NCBI RefSeq assembly: GCF_014207355.1
Contig: NZ_JACHEF010000003.1
Location: 347,763-411,762, forward strand
DNA from: Mesorhizobium sangaii
GTDB lineage: Bacteria; Pseudomonadota; Alphaproteobacteria; Rhizobiales; Rhizobiaceae
Direction: 5' to 3'
DNA: 64,000 nt
This document shows, in pieces, positions 18,233 through 27,116 of this stretch. Made by a program: the position numbers and the translations under genes. The stretch's first letter is position 1. Each line of letters starts with the position of its first letter. The notes under the pieces are model-generated. The model had not been told where the DNA came from. It did no database searches and saw only the letters and a program-made list of their open reading frames with translations.

Positions 18233-19573
18233 CTAAGCCAACAGATGCGCCAGCAGTGCCCTCAGTTGCGCCGGCTTCAGCGGCTTGCGCATCAGTTCGA
18301 TGCCGCCGGCCCGCGCCGCCTTGGCGACGGCTTCGGAACTGTCGGCGGTGACGATCAGCGCCGGCACGGCGCGGCCGAGATAGTCGCGGACCTCGGCGAT
18401 CGTGGCTGTACCGAGATCGCCGCCGTCGAGATGCTGGTCGGCAATGACGATGTCCGGCACCCAGTCGGTGTCGCCCAGCATGTCTAGGGCGTCGTCGGTC
18501 GAGGTCGCGGCCCGCACCAGGCATTGCCAGCGCTCGAGCAGGAAGGTCATGGCCTGCAGCACCTCGACATCGTTCTCGATCAGCAGCACCTTGGTGCCGA
18601 ACAGGCCGTAGCCGCGCGGCCGTTCCATGTCGGCGCTGTTGGCGATGGTGTCGGCCGGGGCGCCGATGCCGACCGGAACGTCGATGTGGAAGATCGTGCC
18701 GCGCCCGACCTTCGATGAAAATGTTACGGGATGGCCGAGCGCGCTGGCCATGCGGCGCACGATGGCAAGTCCGAGCCCGAGACCGCCGCCGTCCAGCTCC
18801 GCATTGGCCGACGAGGTGCCGCGGTGGAATTCCTCGAACACCGCCTCGCGCTGGTCTTCGGGAATGCCGCAGCCGGTATCGGCGACGTCGATGCGGATGG
18901 TATCGCCGCGATGCCTGGTGCCGACCAACACACCGCCCGAGCGAGTGTAGCCCAGCGCATTGGAGAGAATGTTCTGCAGGATGCGGCGCAGCAACGTGCG
19001 GTCGGAGCGGACCACGGCGTTGACCGGCCGGAATTTCAGCGACAGTCCCTTCAGTTCCGCCACCGGCAGGAAATCCGAGCGCAGTGACGAGAACAGCGCC
19101 TCCAGGCTGACGTCGCCGGTGTCGGGTTGCACCACGCCGGCGTCGAGCTTGGAGATGTCGAGCAGCGTGCGCAGCAGATCCTCCATCGTCTCCAGCGAGC
19201 GCTCGACCTGCCGCACCAGCTTCCTGCCCTCGTCGCTGGTCTGCACTTCGGCCAGCGCCGAAACCGAGAGGTGTGCCGCGTTCAGCGGCTGCAGCACGTC
19301 GTGGCTGGCGGCGGCGAGGAAGCGGGTCTTCGACAGGTTCGCCAGTTCGGCGTTTTCCTTGGCAGCGCTGAGGTCGATGTTCGACTGCTCCAGCCGGCGC
19401 AAAGTCGAATGCAGCTCCTCGGTGCGCGTGCGCACGCGGTTCTCAAGCGAAATCGCTGTCTGGAACAGCGAGAAGGCATTGCCTTGCTGGTCCATCGACC
19501 GCTCGACACGGCTGACAAGCGCGGCGTTGATCTTCTTCAGCTTCTCAAGATCGTTAATGTCCCTGAGCGGCAT
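18233..19573 (-). CDS. Hybrid histidine kinase/response regulator (NahK-like)
   Basis: A 446-residue cytoplasmic sensor kinase without membrane segments. After an N-terminal coiled coil (about 10-80), the H-box is FLAAASHDVLQPLNAA with H91, a dimerisation motif typical of NahK/ErcS'-type kinases; the ATPase domain has ADTGCGIPED (about 231-240) and GGGLGLGLA (262-270); a C-terminal receiver carries D379 in IVIADQHLDG. The ATG at 19573 starts one base after the stop of the FIST gene, so the two are co-translated. The FIST protein is its probable signal partner, and the LuxR regulator nearby a possible output. Confidence 0.88.
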   Translation of the reverse strand: MPLRDINDLEKLKKINAALVSRVERSMDQQGNAFSLFQTAISLENRVRTRTEELHSTLRRLEQSNIDLSAAKENAELANLSKTRFLAAASHDVLQPLNAAHLSVSALAEVQTSDEGRKLVRQVERSLETMEDLLRTLLDISKLDAGVVQPDTGDVSLEALFSSLRSDFLPVAELKGLSLKFRPVNAVVRSDRTLLRRILQNILSNALGYTRSGGVLVGTRHRGDTIRIDVADTGCGIPEDQREAVFEEFHRGTSSANAELDGGGLGLGLAIVRRMASALGHPVTFSSKVGRGTIFHIDVPVGIGAPADTIANSADMERPRGYGLFGTKVLLIENDVEVLQAMTFLLERWQCLVRAATSTDDALDMLGDTDWVPDIVIADQHLDGGDLGTATIAEVRDYLGRAVPALIVTADSSEAVAKAARAGGIELMRKPLKPAQLRALLAHLLA

Positions 19574-19574
19574 C

Positions 19575-20810
19575 TTATTCCGCCGCCTGTCGTTCGCCAA
19601 AGGCGATGCCGGTGAAGGTCTGGTTCAAATGCATCGACCGGTATTGTTCGCCATAGGTGCCGAAGCCGATGACATTGTTGACCCGGTAGAGCTCCGAGAT
19701 ATCGCGAAACACCTGGCGGTTGCGTGCATCCAGCCGGCGCAGCACGCAGTCGAAGCCGAGAATCATGTCGATGCCGCCAAGCCGCTCCTCGACATCCCTG
19801 AGCGCGGCGCGCGTCGATTCGACCATGTCCTTGGGTTGGGCGATCGACAGCACGACCCCGTCGTCTATGGCGCAGAAGAACGACAGCGAGCCATCGGGAT
19901 GCATCTTCTGGATCGACCTGCAGTAATATTCGCCGCCCACCTTCACCACCACCGGATGCGAGGCGAAACTCAGCGGGGTCAGCGTCTGCGCGACGATGCC
20001 GACGGACGCGGCATATTCCTCCGCCGCATTGGTGGCGTTGAACTCGCGCACGATGCGGTGATCGGGATCGGCCGCCGTCACCACCAGCTTTTCATCGGTG
20101 GGAACGAAGTTGTCGGTCTTGAAGACGTGGAAAGGGATTTCGGTGGCGATCAGCACGATGATGGCGCTGTCGGAGGTGACGTTGCCGTTCGAGATCAGGC
20201 GCGTCGTCTCGAACTTCAGGTCGTCGCCGGCCGAGCCGCCGAGCAGCGGTATGTCGTCGAGGCCCCAATGGATGGCCGAACTCACGGCTTCCTCGGCATA
20301 GGAGAGCCCGTCGATGAAGCAGAGCGCGAAGGTGCCTTTGGTGCGGTCGCAACCCAGGCGCGCGCGCAGCGACCGCCGCAAGGCCTCGACCTCGCTGGTG
20401 ATCCTGTCCATGCCCGACGAGGACAGATTGTCGACCATCACGCTGACGGCGGTGAACGCGGCGGACGGAAGCAGCATGGCGAGCACGTGGCCGTCCTCGA
20501 GACCCTGCGGCGTGATCTCGCCGGCGGTCGAGCAGCCCGCGTGATGAAGCGCCGGTGCGTGGGTCATCAGCGCCCGGGAAAGGGTGTCGGCCTCGACGAG
20601 GCTCTGGGAAAAAAACAGCAGCGCGAAGCCGGCGTCGATTGCCGCGGCCTCCAACGCGATCGCTTTGGCGAATGCGTCCATGTCGGGCTCATCAGTGGTG
20701 AGCGCCGACAGGCCGCATGCATAGCGCGTCCGTGAACTGGCCAGCGGTGTTCTCCGCATTTCCTCCGACGCTGTTTTATGCGCGTCGGGCGCGCGGGCGT
20801 CTGATAACAT
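19575..20810 (-). CDS. FIST domain signal-transduction protein (NosP-like)
   Basis: A 411-residue protein with FIST_N (GFALLFFSQSLVEADTLSRA, then CSTAGEITPQGLEDGHVLAM) and FIST_C (VVKVGGEYYCRSI to NVIGFGTYGEQYRSMHLNQT) regions. FIST proteins sense small ligands; the pseudomonad relative NosP binds heme and nitric oxide and controls the co-encoded kinase NahK. I chose the ATG at 20810, which has GAGGG six bases upstream; an internal ATG at 20759 has GGAGG too close. The stop is one base before the kinase start. NO sensing here is inferred from gene pairing. Confidence 0.83.
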   Translation of the reverse strand: MLSDARAPDAHKTASEEMRRTPLASSRTRYACGLSALTTDEPDMDAFAKAIALEAAAIDAGFALLFFSQSLVEADTLSRALMTHAPALHHAGCSTAGEITPQGLEDGHVLAMLLPSAAFTAVSVMVDNLSSSGMDRITSEVEALRRSLRARLGCDRTKGTFALCFIDGLSYAEEAVSSAIHWGLDDIPLLGGSAGDDLKFETTRLISNGNVTSDSAIIVLIATEIPFHVFKTDNFVPTDEKLVVTAADPDHRIVREFNATNAAEEYAASVGIVAQTLTPLSFASHPVVVKVGGEYYCRSIQKMHPDGSLSFFCAIDDGVVLSIAQPKDMVESTRAALRDVEERLGGIDMILGFDCVLRRLDARNRQVFRDISELYRVNNVIGFGTYGEQYRSMHLNQTFTGIAFGERQAAE

Positions 20811-21007
20811 TGTTGCCCTCAAACCCTGTTTTGGCAATGGGCGACCGGGGCCGCGCGTTTGGGCTCGGCCCATGACCGAAAGTACAATGTAACGAGTTTG
20901 CGACGTGCTGTTTTTTGTCCATTGTGCAGTGTACGAATAACGCATGGCCGAAGCGCCAACACCGCATCGGCAGCGTGATGACCAAGGTTGATACCCAGGG
21001 AGGAAGC

Positions 21008-21508
21008 ATGTCGGACGTTTCGTTGATTGTGAACGGAAAACGGGTCAGCGGCGCTGCCGAGGACCGAACGCTTCTGGTTCACTTCCTGCGCGAAAATCTC
21101 GGCCTTACCGGAACGCATGTCGGTTGCGACACCTCGCAATGCGGTGCCTGCGTCGTCCATGTCGACGGCAAGGCGGTCAAATCCTGCTCGATGCTCGCGG
21201 TACAGGCCTCCGGCTCGACCGTGGTGACGATCGAGGGCCTGGCCAACGGCGCCGATCTGCATCCGGTGCAGGCCGCCTTCAGGGAACATCACGGGCTGCA
21301 GTGCGGCTTCTGCACGCCGGGCATGATCATGACGGCGACCGACATGATCAACCGCCACCCCGAAGGCCTCGACGAAGCGACGGTGCGCACAGAGCTCGAA
21401 GGCAACATCTGCCGCTGCACCGGCTACCACAACATCGTAAAGGCGATCCTTGCCGCATCGAAGACGATGTCCAAGGGGTCGAAGGGCAAGGCCAGGCAAG
21501 CGGCGTGA
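21008..21508 (+). CDS. coxS: CoxS-type (2Fe-2S) subunit of molybdenum hydroxylase
   Basis: A 166-residue small subunit of the xanthine oxidase/CO dehydrogenase family. The plant-type [2Fe-2S] motif (HVGCDTSQCGACVVHVDG, with a fourth cysteine in KSCSML) and the second cluster motif (CGFCTPGMIMTA and GNICRCTGYHNIV) are intact. It passes electrons from the molybdenum site to the FAD subunit. The ATG follows GGGAGGA. It leads an S-L-M operon. Confidence 0.9.
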   Translation: MSDVSLIVNGKRVSGAAEDRTLLVHFLRENLGLTGTHVGCDTSQCGACVVHVDGKAVKSCSMLAVQASGSTVVTIEGLANGADLHPVQAAFREHHGLQCGFCTPGMIMTATDMINRHPEGLDEATVRTELEGNICRCTGYHNIVKAILAASKTMSKGSKGKARQAA

Positions 21509-21515
21509 GAAGGAA

Positions 21516-21610
21516 GCGAGTAGCGAACAGGGAGTAGCGGATAGTCAGCAGTCTGACGAAACGCCAACTCACCTTCACTACCCGCTATTTGCTACTCACT
21601 ATTCGCTATT
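21516..21610. repeat. Imperfect palindromic repeat between coxS and coxL
   Basis: The 126-base gap between the first two cox genes holds an interrupted inverted repeat: left arm 21516-21544 built on GAGTAGCG and GCGGATAG units, right arm 21578-21610 built on CTACTCACTATTCGCTATT. Within each arm the AGTAGCG-like unit repeats about every 15 bases. The RNA could fold into a long imperfect hairpin. It resembles dispersed intergenic repeats of rhizobia and may affect mRNA stability or the subunit ratio. Confidence 0.6.
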
Positions 21611-21634
21611 TCAGCATTTCGGGAGGAATTTCTG

Positions 21635-23986
21635 ATGGGCATTGAAGGCGTTGGCGCTCGGGTCGCGCGCAAGGAAGACAAACGATTCATCACCGGCGCC
21701 GGCCGTTATGTCGACGACATGGTGGTTCCCGGCATGAAGCACGCAGCCTTCGTGCGCAGCCCGCACGCGCATGCGCAGATCAAGAAGATCGACGTCAAAA
21801 AGGCTCAAGCCATGCCCGGCGTCATCGGCGTGCTGACCGGCAAGGAGCTCAAGGCCGACGGCATCGGCAACCTCATCTGTGGCTGGATGATCCACTCCAA
21901 GGATGGCTCGCCGATGAAGATGGGGGCGTGGTCGCCACTCGCTTTCGACCGGGTCCGCTACGTCGGCGATGCCGTCGTCATCGTCGTGGCCGAGACCAAG
22001 GGGCAGGCGCGTGATGCCGCCGAAGCGGTCGAGATCACCTACAAGGAACTGAAGGCCGTCGTCGATGCCTCGAAGGCGATGGACAAGGGCGCGCCGCAGA
22101 TCCACCCCGAGGCCGACAACAATCTGATCTTCGACTGGGACATCGGCAATGCCGACGAGACGGCCGCGGCGTTCAAGAAGGCGGCCCATGTCGTCAAGAT
22201 GGATATCATCAACAATCGCCTCGTGCCCAACGCCATGGAGCCGCGCGCGGCTCTTGGCCACTACGACAAGGCCGAGGACCACTACACCTGCTGGACGACG
22301 TCACAGAACCCGCATGTGGCGCGGCTGGTGATGAGCGCCTTCTACAATGTCGCGCCGGAAAACAAGCTGCGCGTCATAGCGCCCGATGTCGGCGGCGGCT
22401 TCGGCTCGAAGATCTACATCTATCCCGAAGAGATCGTCTGCCTGTGGGCATCGAAGAAGACCGGGGTGCCGGTCAAATGGGTGGCCGACCGCACCGAGAG
22501 TTTTCTGACCGACGCGCATGGCCGCGACCATCACACTCATGCCGAAATGGCTTTCGACAGCGATCACAAGATCCTTGGCCTGAAGGTCGAAACCAAGGCC
22601 AACCTTGGCGCCTACATGTCGCTGTTCTCGTCGGCGACGCCGACCTACCTCTATGCGACGCTGCTGTCGGGCCAGTACAACATCCCGGCCATCCACGCCA
22701 ATGTGAAGGCGATCTACACCAACACAGCACCCGTCGATGCCTATCGCGGCGCAGGGCGGCCGGAAGCAACCTTTGTCATGGAACGCATGATGGAGACCGC
22801 CGCGCGCCAATTCGGCGTCTCACCCGCCGAGTTACGCCGCAAGAACTTCATCACCTCGTTCCCGCACCAGACGCCGGTCATCATGTGCTACGACGCCGGC
22901 GACTATGCCGCTTCGCTCGACGCGGCGATGAAGGCGTCGGACTATGCCGGCTTTGCCAAGCGCAAGGCTGCCGCAGCCAAGAAGGGGCTGCTGCGCGGCA
23001 TCGGCATGAGCTGCTACATCGAGGCCTGCGGCATCGCGCCGTCGGCGGCTGTCGGCAGTCTTGGTGCCGGCGTCGGCTTGTGGGAATCGGCGGAGGTGCG
23101 GGTCAATGCCGTCGGCACGATCGAGGTGCTGACCGGCTCGCACAGCCATGGCCAGGGCCATGAGACGACCTTCGCGCAACTGGTCAACGAGCGCTTCGGC
23201 GTGCCGCTCGATTCTGTCTCGATCGTCCATGGCGACACCGACAAGGTGCAGATGGGCATGGGCACCTATGGCTCGCGCTCGGGTGCTGTCGGCATGTCGG
23301 CCATCGTCAAGGCGCTCGACAAGGTCGAGGCCAAGGCCAAGAAGATCGCCGCCCATTTGCTCGAGGCGGACGAGGGCGACATCGTCATCGAGAACGGCGC
23401 GCTGAAGGTCGCCGGCACCGACAAGAACGTGCCATGGTTCCAGATGGCGCTCGCCGCCTACACCGCCCACAATCTGCCGGGCGGCATGGAGCCCGGGCTG
23501 AAGGAAACGGCGTTTTATGATCCGTCGAATTTCACCTTCCCGGCGGGCTGCTACATCTGCGAGGTCGAGGTCGATCCGGAAACCGGCATGACCGAGATCA
23601 TCCAGTTCGTGGCCGCCGATGATTTCGGCAACATCATCAATCCGATGATCGTCGAGGGCCAGGTGCATGGCGGGCTGGCGCAAGGTATCGGCCAGGCGCT
23701 GCTCGAAGGCGCCCACTATGACAATGGCGGCCAGCTGCTGACCGCGAGCTACATGGACTACACGATGCCGCGGGCCGGCGACCTGCCGTCGTTCAAGGTC
23801 TCGACCTCGAACACGCCATGCCCGGGCAATCCGCTCGGCATCAAGGGCTGCGGCGAGGCCGGCGCCATCGGCTCGCCGCCGGCGGTGATCAACGCCATCA
23901 CCGACGCCATCGGCAGCAACGATCTTGCCATGCCGGCATCGCCGTCCACAGTGTGGGCAGCAATCCGCGCGACGACTAAACACTGA
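21635..23986 (+). CDS. coxL: CoxL-like molybdopterin subunit, form II
   Basis: A 783-residue catalytic subunit of the xanthine oxidase family. The active-site loop reads AYRGAGR (about 369-375), the form II signature, not the AYxCSFR of true CO dehydrogenase (form I), so CO oxidation is doubtful and another aldehyde or heterocycle substrate is more likely. Other landmarks: RKEDKRFITGAGRYVDD at the start, DVGGGFGSK, and GEAGAIGSPPAVINAITDAI at the C-terminus with the conserved glutamate. The ATG follows GGGAGGA. Mo-cofactor insertion genes are not adjacent. Confidence 0.9.
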   Translation: MGIEGVGARVARKEDKRFITGAGRYVDDMVVPGMKHAAFVRSPHAHAQIKKIDVKKAQAMPGVIGVLTGKELKADGIGNLICGWMIHSKDGSPMKMGAWSPLAFDRVRYVGDAVVIVVAETKGQARDAAEAVEITYKELKAVVDASKAMDKGAPQIHPEADNNLIFDWDIGNADETAAAFKKAAHVVKMDIINNRLVPNAMEPRAALGHYDKAEDHYTCWTTSQNPHVARLVMSAFYNVAPENKLRVIAPDVGGGFGSKIYIYPEEIVCLWASKKTGVPVKWVADRTESFLTDAHGRDHHTHAEMAFDSDHKILGLKVETKANLGAYMSLFSSATPTYLYATLLSGQYNIPAIHANVKAIYTNTAPVDAYRGAGRPEATFVMERMMETAARQFGVSPAELRRKNFITSFPHQTPVIMCYDAGDYAASLDAAMKASDYAGFAKRKAAAAKKGLLRGIGMSCYIEACGIAPSAAVGSLGAGVGLWESAEVRVNAVGTIEVLTGSHSHGQGHETTFAQLVNERFGVPLDSVSIVHGDTDKVQMGMGTYGSRSGAVGMSAIVKALDKVEAKAKKIAAHLLEADEGDIVIENGALKVAGTDKNVPWFQMALAAYTAHNLPGGMEPGLKETAFYDPSNFTFPAGCYICEVEVDPETGMTEIIQFVAADDFGNIINPMIVEGQVHGGLAQGIGQALLEGAHYDNGGQLLTASYMDYTMPRAGDLPSFKVSTSNTPCPGNPLGIKGCGEAGAIGSPPAVINAITDAIGSNDLAMPASPSTVWAAIRATTKH

Positions 23987-23998
23987 GGAGGAACGAGC

Positions 23999-24796
23999 AT
24001 GTATTCGGTCAACTATCACCGCGCCGCCTCGGTCGCCGACGCCGCCAAGCTGGTCAAGGCGGGCGATGCGAAGCTGCTTTCTGGCGGCATGACGCTGATC
24101 CCGGCGATGAAGACACGGCTTGCCGCGCCATCCGACCTTGTCGACCTGTCGAAGATCAAGGAACTGCAGGGTGTCAAGGTGTCGGGCAAGACGGTCACCA
24201 TCGGTGCCGCAACCACGCATTTCGACGTTGCCAATGACGAGAAGCTGAAGAAGGCCTGCCCGGCGCTTGTCCATCTGGCGTCGCTGATCGGCGATCCGGC
24301 GGTGCGCCACCGGGGAACGATCGGCGGCTCGATCGCCAACAACGATCCGGCGGCCGACTATCCGGCGGCGCTGCTGGCGCTCGGCGCCACCATCGTCACC
24401 AACAAGCGCCAGATCGCAGCCGACAAGTTCTTCATGGGCCTGTTCGAGACGTCGCTGAAGGAAGGCGAGATCGTTACCGCCGTCACCTTCACGGCGCCGG
24501 CTAAGGCGGCCTATGAAAAATTCCGCAACCCGGCATCGCGCTATGCGATCGTCGGCGTGTTCGTGGCCAAGGGCAAGGATGGCGTCAGCGTCGCCGTCAC
24601 CGGCGCCGGCGACGACGGCGTCTTCCGTTCGAAGGAGATCGAGGCGGCACTGGCCAAGAATTTCGCCGCCTCGGCGCTCGAAGGCGTGAAGGTGCCGGCG
24701 AAGAATTTGATGACCGATATCCACGCCTCGGCCGATTACCGCGCCAATCTGATCGCGGTGATGGCAAAGCGCGCCGTGGCTGCCGCCAACGCCTGA
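23999..24796 (+). CDS. coxM: CoxM-like FAD-binding subunit
   Basis: A 265-residue FAD subunit of the molybdenum hydroxylase. The family's flavin-binding segments are visible: AKLLSGGMTLIPAMKTRLA (about residues 23-41), TIGAATTHFDVAN and GDPAVRHRGTIGGSIANND. It takes electrons from the iron-sulfur subunit and passes them to an acceptor. The gene follows coxL after 12 bases with an AGGAGGAACG ribosome site, and a strong hairpin terminator lies just downstream. Confidence 0.9.
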   Translation: MYSVNYHRAASVADAAKLVKAGDAKLLSGGMTLIPAMKTRLAAPSDLVDLSKIKELQGVKVSGKTVTIGAATTHFDVANDEKLKKACPALVHLASLIGDPAVRHRGTIGGSIANNDPAADYPAALLALGATIVTNKRQIAADKFFMGLFETSLKEGEIVTAVTFTAPAKAAYEKFRNPASRYAIVGVFVAKGKDGVSVAVTGAGDDGVFRSKEIEAALAKNFAASALEGVKVPAKNLMTDIHASADYRANLIAVMAKRAVAAANA

Positions 24797-24819
24797 CGCC
24801 CTGCGGATACTGTTGCGTG

Positions 24820-24842
24820 AAGGGGCCCATGTGGCCCCTTTT
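24820..24842 (+). terminator. Rho-independent terminator after coxM
   Basis: AAGGGGCC (24820-24827), a five-base loop, and GGCCCCTT (24833-24840) form a perfect 8-bp GC-rich stem followed by TT. The T-run is short, but the position 24 bases after the coxM stop fits the end of the cox transcript. Confidence 0.7.
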
Positions 24843-24976
24843 CGCATGTGGCAATCTCGCACTTGCACAAAGCGATATTGCACTGCAATATGCCGGTGAT
24901 CAAACGCGAGCCGGGTTCGGAATGTTCATTACGAACTGCGACCCCTTTCGCATATTTCAATGCGAAGGGAGCCGGC

Positions 24977-25999
24977 ATGACCGACATCTCCGCGACGCAT
25001 GTCGTTCCGTCCCGATCCGTCGCCGACAGAGCGGTCAGAACAAGACTGGCCTATCTAGATGGCTGGCGCGGCCTGTCGATTGCCCTGGTGCTGATCGGCC
25101 ATTTCTTTCCCGTTCCCGGGATCAATCTCGGCGTGCTGGGCGTCGAGTTCTTCTTCGTGCTCAGCGGCCGGCTGATGGGCGAGATCCTGTTCATCGAGCG
25201 CTACCCGCTGAAGAAATTCTTCAAGCGCCGTTTCTCGCGCATTTATCCAGCACTTCTGGTCTTCGTGGTCGTCGCCATGATTGCGCTCTCCGGCACATTC
25301 ATCGCCTTCAAATGGAAGGCGGCGCTGACCGCGCTGACATTCACCTACAATTATGCCGGCATCCTCGTCACGCGGGCGGGAGCGCTCGACCATATCTGGT
25401 CGCTCTGCATCGAGGAGCACGCCTATATCATCCTGGCGCTGATCAGCGTCGTTATCTCAAGCCGCTCTCGCGTCGTCGTGCTGCTCCTGACGCTGGCCTT
25501 GCTTGCCATGGCCAACGGCGCGGTTTCGTACTGGGTGTTCGGGATGGACTACGAAACCACCTACTGGCGCACCGATGTGCATATCGCGTCGATCCTGCTG
25601 TCGGCCTCGATCTGCCTGCTCAAGGCCGATGGCCGGCTGCCGGCGGTGTTCATCGGCAAGCATGTGGCGCTGGCGGCATCGGTCTGCGCCGTTCTGTTGT
25701 TCCTCGATCTGGTGCCAACGCCGATCCACTATCTCTTCGCGGTGCCGCTGCTGGCGCTGGCCGTCAACGCACTCGATTTCAGCCCGCGCTATCTGACCGG
25801 ATTGCTGTCCTCCTGGCCGATGGCGACGCTCGGACTGTGGTCGTACTCGCTGTATCTGTGGCAGCAGCCGTTCTACAAATTCGTCTATGAGCAAGGCAGC
25901 GCGCCGATCCCGATGCTGGCCGGGGTCTTTGTCTGCGCGCTCTGCAGCTACTACGTCATCGAGCGACCGGCACGGGAATGGCTCAACCGCAACTGGTAG
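24977..25999 (+). CDS. Acyltransferase 3 family membrane protein
   Basis: A 340-residue integral membrane protein of the AT3/OafA/NodX-like family, which O-acylates surface sugars. The N-terminal YLDGWRGLSIALVLIGHFFP with its conserved histidine, then FFFVLSGRLMGEIL and KRRFSRIYPALLVF, is diagnostic; about ten helices follow, ending SYYVIERPAREWLNRN. The ATG at 24977 has AGGGAG upstream; the frame is open further back without homology. It stands alone after the cox terminator; the acceptor is not predictable. Confidence 0.85.
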   Translation: MTDISATHVVPSRSVADRAVRTRLAYLDGWRGLSIALVLIGHFFPVPGINLGVLGVEFFFVLSGRLMGEILFIERYPLKKFFKRRFSRIYPALLVFVVVAMIALSGTFIAFKWKAALTALTFTYNYAGILVTRAGALDHIWSLCIEEHAYIILALISVVISSRSRVVVLLLTLALLAMANGAVSYWVFGMDYETTYWRTDVHIASILLSASICLLKADGRLPAVFIGKHVALAASVCAVLLFLDLVPTPIHYLFAVPLLALAVNALDFSPRYLTGLLSSWPMATLGLWSYSLYLWQQPFYKFVYEQGSAPIPMLAGVFVCALCSYYVIERPAREWLNRNW

Positions 26000-26018
26000 C
26001 GCCGCAGCCCTGTCGGCG

Positions 26019-26504
26019 CTAAGCCGATCGGCGCTTCTTTTCCGTCAGATACCGCTTGAGGCCGGCTTCGCCGCGCGGCGTCGTCCAGCGATGGTTCCAG
26101 GCGAAGGCCTGCCGCAGCAGCGGTGCGAGGAATTTGAGGATCGGCCGCAGCACCGTGACCTGCCAGGTCAATTGCACATGGGTGCCGGTGCCGGAGGGCG
26201 ACAATTCCGCCCGCCACAGCCCGTCGAAATCGCCAAGGGTCTTCACCACCACCAGCCGGCCGGGTTCGAGCTCTGCAGCCTCGATGATGAAGTTCAGCTC
26301 GTAGGGCAGGGCGCCGCGAGCCCTTGCCTTTGCGCGCGAACCGATGGTCGCCTTGCCCTTCCTGTCGAGCGGCACCACCTCCTTGTAGACGTCGCCCCAC
26401 CATAGCGGCAGCAATTCGGCATCCGAGAGCACCTCCCACACTTCCTGCGGCGTGCCTTCGGGAATGTGCCAGCTTTCGTCGAAGCGGAAGACGTTGCTCG
26501 GCAT
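26019..26504 (-). CDS. SRPBCC (START-like) family protein
   Basis: A 161-residue protein of the polyketide-cyclase/SRPBCC fold (WHIPEGTPQEVWEVLSDAEL, then alternating strands such as LEPGRLVVVKTLGDFDGLWR). These bind hydrophobic ligands; no catalytic residues are diagnostic. The ATG at 26504 has GGAGG seven bases upstream and is preferred to one 27 bases earlier. It is a single gene converging on the acyltransferase gene. Confidence 0.75.
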   Translation of the reverse strand: MPSNVFRFDESWHIPEGTPQEVWEVLSDAELLPLWWGDVYKEVVPLDRKGKATIGSRAKARARGALPYELNFIIEAAELEPGRLVVVKTLGDFDGLWRAELSPSGTGTHVQLTWQVTVLRPILKFLAPLLRQAFAWNHRWTTPRGEAGLKRYLTEKKRRSA

Positions 26505-26618
26505 CGCGTTTCCTCCGTTTGGCGGAAACATTCATATTAGCTGCGGCTTCTTTGTGTGGCCAGCGTCAGCAGGTTCAGGCGGTGATCTGCCAGTATCAGG
26601 CTAGATTCGCCTGATGCA

Positions 26619-27116
26619 TCAGACGGAAATCCGTCTGATGTAGTAGCGCACCGCCTTCTTGCCGCCGTGGATGACGGCGTCGCCGGCCTCAGTGAAGCCA
26701 AGCGCGGCGTGGAAGGCATCCGAGGCGGGGTTCGGCGGGTCGGTGTTGACTTCGCAGGTGACCAGCATGTGGCCGGCGCGCTCAACGTGGCCGAACAGAT
26801 CCTGATAGAGCCGGCGGGCATGGCCGCGGCCACGCGCTTGCGCCGCCACGACGACACGGTCGACATAGACGAAGCGGGGGTAGCGTTCGCGGAACCAGAC
26901 GAAATTCGGGCTGTCGTAACGGGCGTCCTGGTCGAAGGTCATGATGAAGGCTTCGAGATCGCCAATGCGCCGCGTGTAGAACGCCTCGCCGAGCAGGAAA
27001 GACAGGCGTTCGGGCTCCAGCCATGACAGTTCGGCTGCGTGCTCGTTGTTGAGCGCGAGGATCGCCGCTTCGTCTTCGGCCGATACGAGGCTGATCGGGG
27101 CAGGGGTTACGCTCAT
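26619..27116 (-). CDS. GNAT family N-acetyltransferase
   Basis: A 165-residue GCN5-related acetyltransferase. The acetyl-CoA motif A is VDRVVVAAQARGRGHARRLY, with the Q/R-x-x-G-x-G/A core, and the last strands (FHAALGFTEAGDAVIHGGKK) fit the fold. Substrate unknown. Its start overlaps the cutC stop by four bases (ATGA), so the two are translationally coupled. Confidence 0.85.
   Translation of the reverse strand: MSVTPAPISLVSAEDEAAILALNNEHAAELSWLEPERLSFLLGEAFYTRRIGDLEAFIMTFDQDARYDSPNFVWFRERYPRFVYVDRVVVAAQARGRGHARRLYQDLFGHVERAGHMLVTCEVNTDPPNPASDAFHAALGFTEAGDAVIHGGKKAVRYYIRRISV

Noticed and set aside
18960..20735. A 591-codon plus-strand frame opposite the kinase and FIST genes
   Set aside because: Low-complexity Ser/Arg-rich translation, no domain, fully overlapped by two solid genes.
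22832..24883. A 683-codon open frame on the minus strand opposite coxL and coxM
   Set aside because: It is antisense to two well-supported genes, has no recognisable domain, and is rich in Arg, His, Asp and Gly as expected for a shadow frame in GC-rich DNA.
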